Shown: positions 5,007 through 8,880 of the stretch, piece by piece
Numbering within the stretch: the first letter of the stretch is position 1
Layout of the letters: every line of letters begins with the position of its first letter
NCBI GenBank assembly: GCA_024642295.1
Contig: JAHEBK010000011.1
Span: 1 to 8,880 of the forward strand
Direction: 5' to 3'
DNA: 8,880 nt
Source: Flavobacterium sp.
GTDB lineage: Bacteria > Bacteroidota > Bacteroidia > Flavobacteriales > Flavobacteriaceae
Made by a program: the position numbers and the translations under genes
The notes under the pieces: model-generated
Seen by the model: the letters and a program-made list of their open reading frames with translations, nothing else
Told to the model about the DNA's origin: nothing
Database searches by the model: none

Positions 5007-6326
5007 TTAACAATTCTTTTTAGGAATTCTTTTCAATAAAGCAACCCCAACTATAAAAAAGAAGGCCAAGAAAACAATAGCCAATCGTGGACTTCCAGTT
5101 ATTTGATCTATTGCCCCATAAACTAACATTCCTATTACAATACCTACTTTTTCAGAAACATCATAAAAACTAAAAAAAGAAGCCGTATCCTTTGTATCTG
5201 GCAGCAATTTAGAATAAGTCGATCGTGATAAAGATTGAATTCCTCCCATAACCAAACCAACCAATCCGGCCATGACATAAAATTCTAAAGGCTGAGTAAT
5301 AAAATAAGCAGCAACACAAAGTAAAATCCAAAAGCTATTAATCACAATTAACGTTGGAATATTACCAAATACTGATGAAGCTTTAGAGGTTAAAAAAGCT
5401 CCTAAAATAGCTACTAATTGAATAACCAATATACAAATAATCAGACCCGTTGTACTTTCGCTTTTAGAACTCCATTCTATTTCTTGTGAACCAAAATAAG
5501 TTGCAATCAACATAACAGTTTGAACCGCCATACTATACACAAAAAAGCTTCCTAAATAACCTTTTAAAATGGTGTCTTTTTTTAATATTTCCCAAACTTT
5601 TTTTAGCTCATTGAAACCATTAAAAAATATTGTTTGGGTTACTTTTCGTTCATCTACTCTATTTCCTTTAGGTAAATAATAGTAGGTATATTGACTAAAT
5701 ACTATCCACCAAATACCAACCATAACAAAGGAATACCGCATCGCTTTCATAGCAGCTTCTCCATCTGTTCCTGAAATACCAAAAGTCTCGGGTTGCATTA
5801 CCATTCCTAAATTAATAATCAATAGCAATACACTTCCAAAATACCCCAAAGAATAGCCTTTGGCACTAATTTTATCTTGTTGTTCTGGAAATGCTATATC
5901 AGGCAAATACGAATTGTAAAACACCAAACTTCCCCAAAAACCTATCAGTCCTAAAAAATAAAATAACAATCCAATATATATATTATCCAAACTAAACCAA
6001 TTCAAACCAATACATGAAAGTGCTCCTAAATAACAGAAAAACTGCATAAAGTTTTTTTTATTCCCAACATAATCAGCAATTCCAGATAATAGCGGTGATA
6101 TAAATGCCACTACCAAAAAACCTAAAGCAGTCACAAAACTTATTAATGCTGAATTTTTAAAATGATACCCAAAAACAGTCAGGTAAGGATTGTTTGCATT
6201 AAATAAAGCATTGTAAAATATGGGGAATATTGCTGAACTAATCACTAAAGGATACGCTGAATTTGCCCAATCATAAAAAGCCCAAGCATTTAATAATTTT
6301 TTATCTCCTTTGTGTAAATCAATCAT
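5007..6326 (-). CDS. MFS permease of the Atg22-like/UMF1 family
   Basis: This is an inner-membrane transporter of 439 residues with about 12 hydrophobic segments (first at about 24-40, last at about 413-431). The opening NAWAFYDWANSAYP (13-26) is the hallmark of the bacterial UMF1 family related to yeast vacuolar Atg22. Other family blocks are present: SGIADYVGNKK near 81-91 (the MFS motif-A position), VFYNSYLPDIA near 135-145, and GGIQSLSRSTYSKLLPD at 361-377 followed by SFFSFYDVSEKVG. Yeast Atg22 exports amino acids from the vacuole; substrates of the bacterial members are largely unknown to me, so none is assigned. The C-terminus is short and basic (KRIPKKNC). It follows the M48 gene after a terminator and precedes lon by 185 nt, so it is probably its own transcription unit. 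The ATG start gives a normal N-terminus. No truncation is seen. Confidence 0.88.
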   Translation of the reverse strand: MIDLHKGDKKLLNAWAFYDWANSAYPLVISSAIFPIFYNALFNANNPYLTVFGYHFKNSALISFVTALGFLVVAFISPLLSGIADYVGNKKNFMQFFCYLGALSCIGLNWFSLDNIYIGLLFYFLGLIGFWGSLVFYNSYLPDIAFPEQQDKISAKGYSLGYFGSVLLLIINLGMVMQPETFGISGTDGEAAMKAMRYSFVMVGIWWIVFSQYTYYYLPKGNRVDERKVTQTIFFNGFNELKKVWEILKKDTILKGYLGSFFVYSMAVQTVMLIATYFGSQEIEWSSKSESTTGLIICILVIQLVAILGAFLTSKASSVFGNIPTLIVINSFWILLCVAAYFITQPLEFYVMAGLVGLVMGGIQSLSRSTYSKLLPDTKDTASFFSFYDVSEKVGIVIGMLVYGAIDQITGSPRLAIVFLAFFFIVGVALLKRIPKKNC

Positions 6327-6377
6327 AAATATATTTTTGACGAATTTATTATTTTTTAGTTAGTTTTCAGTTCAAAA

Positions 6378-6416
6378 CACTTAAAAAGTGAAAAGCCAAT
6401 CCTTTCGAATTGGCTT
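6378..6416 (-). terminator. Rho-independent terminator of the GH31-M48 transcript
   Basis: AAGCCAAT (6393-6400) pairs with ATTGGCTT (6409-6416), an 8-bp stem with an 8-nt loop. On the minus strand the descending arm runs into TTTT. A second mini-hairpin follows (CACTT 6378-6382 with AAGTG 6386-6390), also followed by TTTT. The stem starts 24 nt after the M48 stop, separating that gene from the MFS gene. Confidence 0.75.
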
Positions 6417-6440
6417 ATACATTTATATTTATTCTTTTTA

Positions 6441-7256
6441 CTATTTGAATACAACACCAAACTTGGCAGCAATCGCTTTTGCTTCTGGTATCATTGCTTT
6501 TAGATTTGCTATTCTAGTGGCATCTGAAGGGTGTGTACTTAGCATTTCAGCTGGAGCTTGACCTCCAGAATTAGCTGACATTCTTGTCCAAAATGCAATT
6601 GATTCCTCTGGATTGTATCCAGCAATGGCCATCAATACGAGTCCTATTTTATCCGCTTCGGTTTCATGACTTCGGCTAAAAGGTAACATTCCTCCTACTT
6701 GAGATCCAATTCCGTAATATTGTTGCCACATTTGTTGTTGTTCTGCACTTTGACCGCCTGTAGCCACTGCAACACCAACGGCCCCAAGTGATTGTAACTG
6801 TGAAGCACTCATACGTTGTGCACCATGATTAGCCAAAGCATGAGAAACCTCATGTCCCATTACAGTTGCTAAACCAGCATCGTTTTTTGCAATTGGCATA
6901 ATTCCAGAATAAACTACAATTTTACCACCTGGCATACACCAAGCATTAACTTCTTTATTTTCAACCAATTTGTATTCCCAACGATAATCTTTTAAATATT
7001 GTGTTTGCCCAAGAGATGCTAAATATTTTTCGGCGGCATTTTTAATTTTAACACCTACTGTTTCTACTCTTTTTGCATCTGTAGATCCACTTATCACTTT
7101 GTTTTCTTTCAAAAAGTTTCCATATTCTTGAAAAGACGAAGGAAACAATTCGCTATTTGATACAAAATTCAATGTTTTTTTTCCTGTTAAGGGATTCGTT
7201 GCACATGAAAACAACAAACCTATAGTACAGAAACCTACAATAATATTCTTTTTCAT
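6441..7256 (-). CDS. M48-family zinc metalloprotease, lipoprotein (LoiP-like)
   Basis: This is a predicted membrane-anchored peptidase of the cell envelope, 271 residues. It begins with a lipoprotein signal peptide (Lys-Lys, hydrophobic core, lipobox LFSC with Cys18), followed by ATNPLTGKK, the NPxTG-type block that opens M48 lipoproteins such as LoiP/YggG. The zinc-binding motif HEVSH is at 135-139 and the third ligand is probably Glu198 in ETEAD (198-202). Before the HExxH lies the conserved NAWCMPGGKIVVYSGI (104-119), and a STHPSDATRI block is near 240-249. All catalytic elements are intact. Family members degrade or help assemble misfolded envelope proteins; the substrate here is unknown. 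It starts 36 nt after the GH31 stop behind an A-rich leader (eight A's before the start) and is closed by the 6378-6416 hairpins, so it is probably co-transcribed with GH31 although functionally unrelated. Confidence 0.92.
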   Translation of the reverse strand: MKKNIIVGFCTIGLLFSCATNPLTGKKTLNFVSNSELFPSSFQEYGNFLKENKVISGSTDAKRVETVGVKIKNAAEKYLASLGQTQYLKDYRWEYKLVENKEVNAWCMPGGKIVVYSGIMPIAKNDAGLATVMGHEVSHALANHGAQRMSASQLQSLGAVGVAVATGGQSAEQQQMWQQYYGIGSQVGGMLPFSRSHETEADKIGLVLMAIAGYNPEESIAFWTRMSANSGGQAPAEMLSTHPSDATRIANLKAMIPEAKAIAAKFGVVFK

Positions 7257-7292
7257 TTTTTTTATATTTTTTACTTTTGAGATAAACTTAAA

Positions 7293-8880
7293 TTATACTC
7301 CAGTGATATGCAATACTGTAAATTCTTTATCTACGATTAGATAATTCTTTTGATCTAATGTTTTTTTATCGAATTCAACTTCTTCATTATTGATTTCGAT
7401 ACTTTTTACTTTGAAAGGCAAACCTATTAAATTAATTTTATATTTTGAATAATTAGTATCGTATTTACCCTCTTTATGCAACTGAATAATCAATTCTTTT
7501 TCTTTACCGGTCACTTTAAACGTTAAAAAACTATACCTCCCTTTTTTATAATCGTAACCATCTTGAGCATCCTCATAAACAACAGATTTTTCTTTACCTA
7601 CTTTGTAATATAAATCCAAAATTAATTCATCAAAATCTAGCTGACCAACATATTGTTGCACAGGGTACTTTGGAATAACAGCACCTGCTTTAACAAAAAC
7701 AGGAATTTCATCAAATTTAGCATCCACCCACATTTCTTTACCTCCTTTAACCAGAATGTTAGTCCAATAATTATACCACTGTCCTTTAGGTACATACATT
7801 CTTCTACCTAAAGAATTAGGTTCTAAAATTGGACACACTAAAATTTGATTTCCAAATACAAATTCGTCGTTTCTATAATGTGTTTGAATATCTTCTTGAT
7901 CATAATAAACTAATGGTTTCAACATGGGAATACCTTCTTCAATATATTGCCAAAACATAGTGTATAAATAAGGCAACAATTGGTAACGTAGGTTAACAAA
8001 TTTTCTAGTAATATCAATAACTTCTTCGTCAAATGACCATGGCTCTTGATTGCCGTGATCTCCGGATGAGTGCGTTCTGCAAAAAGGATGAAACACTCCC
8101 AACTGAATCCAACGAGCATATAATTCTCCTGAAGGTTGTTCAGCAAATCCACCAATATCAGAACCCGTAAATCCCATTCCTGAAATATTCATACGTTGTA
8201 CTTGAATATTAGCAATCCACAAATGTTCCCAAGTAGCAACATTATCTCCTGTCCAAGAGGAAGTATAGCGTTGTGCACCAGCATAAGCAGAACGGGTAAT
8301 AACAAAAGGTCTTTTTGGGTAGGCAAATCTTTTTACACCATGATAGGTTGCCCTTGCCATTTGCGTTCCGTAAATATTGTGAGCTTTACGGTGACTACAA
8401 GGATTTCCATCATAATGGTGACGTACATCCATTGGAAATGTTTTATTAGGAACTTCCATTACAGCAGGTTCATTCATGTCATTCCAAACTCCTTTAACAC
8501 CTATATCAACGACTAATTCTTTGAATAATCCAGCCCACCAATCTCTAACTTCTGGATTTGTATAATCTGGAAAATTACATTCACCGGGCCAGACTTTTCC
8601 TTTCATATAGGGTCCATCAGCTCTTTTACAAAAATAATCCTTCGCTAATGCTTCTTGGTAAACACTGTAATCTTTATCTATTTTAATTCCTGGGTCAATG
8701 ATTACGATAGTTTTGAAACCATCTGCGGCTAATTCGGCAACCATTCGTTTTGGGTCTGGAAAATAATTTTTATCCCAAGTAAAACAACGAAAACCATCCA
8801 TATAATCAATGTCTAAATAGATAGCATCACATGGAATTTTTAATTCTCGAAACTTAGCTGTAATTTCTTTTACATTACTC
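7293..8880 (-). CDS. GH31 glycoside hydrolase (alpha-glucosidase type), 5' end missing
   Basis: This is the C-terminal 528 residues of a family GH31 enzyme; the reading frame is open to the window edge. Residues 1-36 of the visible part, including KIPCDAIYLDIDYMDGFRCF, are the start of the GH31 barrel core, so the Met encoded at 8801 is internal and not the start. The catalytic nucleophile Asp134 lies in GVWNDMNEPAV and the acid/base Asp212 in SSWTGDN. Further family blocks are WPGECNFPDYTNPEVRDWW, RPFVITRSAYAGAQRY, TGSDIGGF and HPFCRTHSSGDHGNQEPW. After the barrel, VFVKAGAVIP (visible 394-403) marks the C-terminal beta-sandwich. Family members release alpha-linked glucose (or xylose or galactose) from non-reducing ends; alpha-glucosidase is most likely, but specificity cannot be read here. 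Whole enzymes are usually about 700-850 residues, so roughly 200-300 are missing. Location in the cell cannot be judged without the N-terminus. It leads a probable unit with the M48 gene. Confidence 0.93.
   Translation of the reverse strand, partial: SNVKEITAKFRELKIPCDAIYLDIDYMDGFRCFTWDKNYFPDPKRMVAELAADGFKTIVIIDPGIKIDKDYSVYQEALAKDYFCKRADGPYMKGKVWPGECNFPDYTNPEVRDWWAGLFKELVVDIGVKGVWNDMNEPAVMEVPNKTFPMDVRHHYDGNPCSHRKAHNIYGTQMARATYHGVKRFAYPKRPFVITRSAYAGAQRYTSSWTGDNVATWEHLWIANIQVQRMNISGMGFTGSDIGGFAEQPSGELYARWIQLGVFHPFCRTHSSGDHGNQEPWSFDEEVIDITRKFVNLRYQLLPYLYTMFWQYIEEGIPMLKPLVYYDQEDIQTHYRNDEFVFGNQILVCPILEPNSLGRRMYVPKGQWYNYWTNILVKGGKEMWVDAKFDEIPVFVKAGAVIPKYPVQQYVGQLDFDELILDLYYKVGKEKSVVYEDAQDGYDYKKGRYSFLTFKVTGKEKELIIQLHKEGKYDTNYSKYKINLIGLPFKVKSIEINNEEVEFDKKTLDQKNYLIVDKEFTVLHITGV

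Noticed and set aside
6341..6348. TAAATTCG as a -7 promoter element for the MFS gene
   Set aside because: It has one mismatch to TAnnTTTG, no TTG at the correct distance (the nearest is 24 nt upstream), and would leave almost no leader before the ATG at 6326.
7283..7290. TAAGTTTA as a promoter for the M48 gene
   Set aside because: It lacks the final G of the consensus, lies within a 36-nt gap after the GH31 stop, and co-transcription with GH31 is simpler.
8799..8801. ATG at 8801 as the start of the GH31 gene
   Set aside because: The frame stays open to 8880 and encodes the highly conserved IPCDAIYLDIDY block before this Met, so the gene extends beyond the window.

Overview
The window looks like chromosomal DNA of a Bacteroidota bacterium, most likely a Flavobacterium or close relative. 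It is AT-rich. Its genes lack recognisable Shine-Dalgarno sites and start after A/T-rich leaders. A perfect flavobacterial -7 element (TAnnTTTG) precedes lon, and one gene encodes PorQ, a component of the type IX secretion system, which is confined to this phylum. All six genes lie on the minus strand, so transcription runs from the high coordinates to the low ones.

Layout in transcription order: a GH31 alpha-glucosidase-type glycoside hydrolase, cut off at its 5' end by the window edge (8880 to 7293); an M48-family lipoprotein metalloprotease 36 nt downstream (7256-6441), closed by a terminator hairpin; an Atg22-like/UMF1-type MFS permease (6326-5007); the ATP-dependent protease Lon (4821-2371), closed by a 16-bp-stem terminator; then porQ (2208-1189) and cmk, cytidylate kinase (1181-492), separated by only 7 nt and probably co-transcribed. 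The last 491 bases hold no gene. They are filled with short palindromes and direct repeats, several of which resemble dispersed intergenic repeats that I remember from flavobacterial and other bacterial genomes.

Functionally the genes are a mix of housekeeping and envelope functions: carbohydrate degradation (GH31), envelope and cytoplasmic protein quality control (M48 lipoprotein, Lon), transport (MFS), type IX secretion (PorQ) and nucleotide metabolism (Cmk). No common pathway links them, and I see no phage, transposase, defence or toxin-antitoxin genes. I did not find a novel multigene system. The points most worth a second look are the repeat mosaic at 1-491, the two back-to-back 16-bp hairpins between lon and porQ, the non-ATG (TTG) start of cmk directly behind porQ, and a leader hairpin just upstream of the lon start codon.
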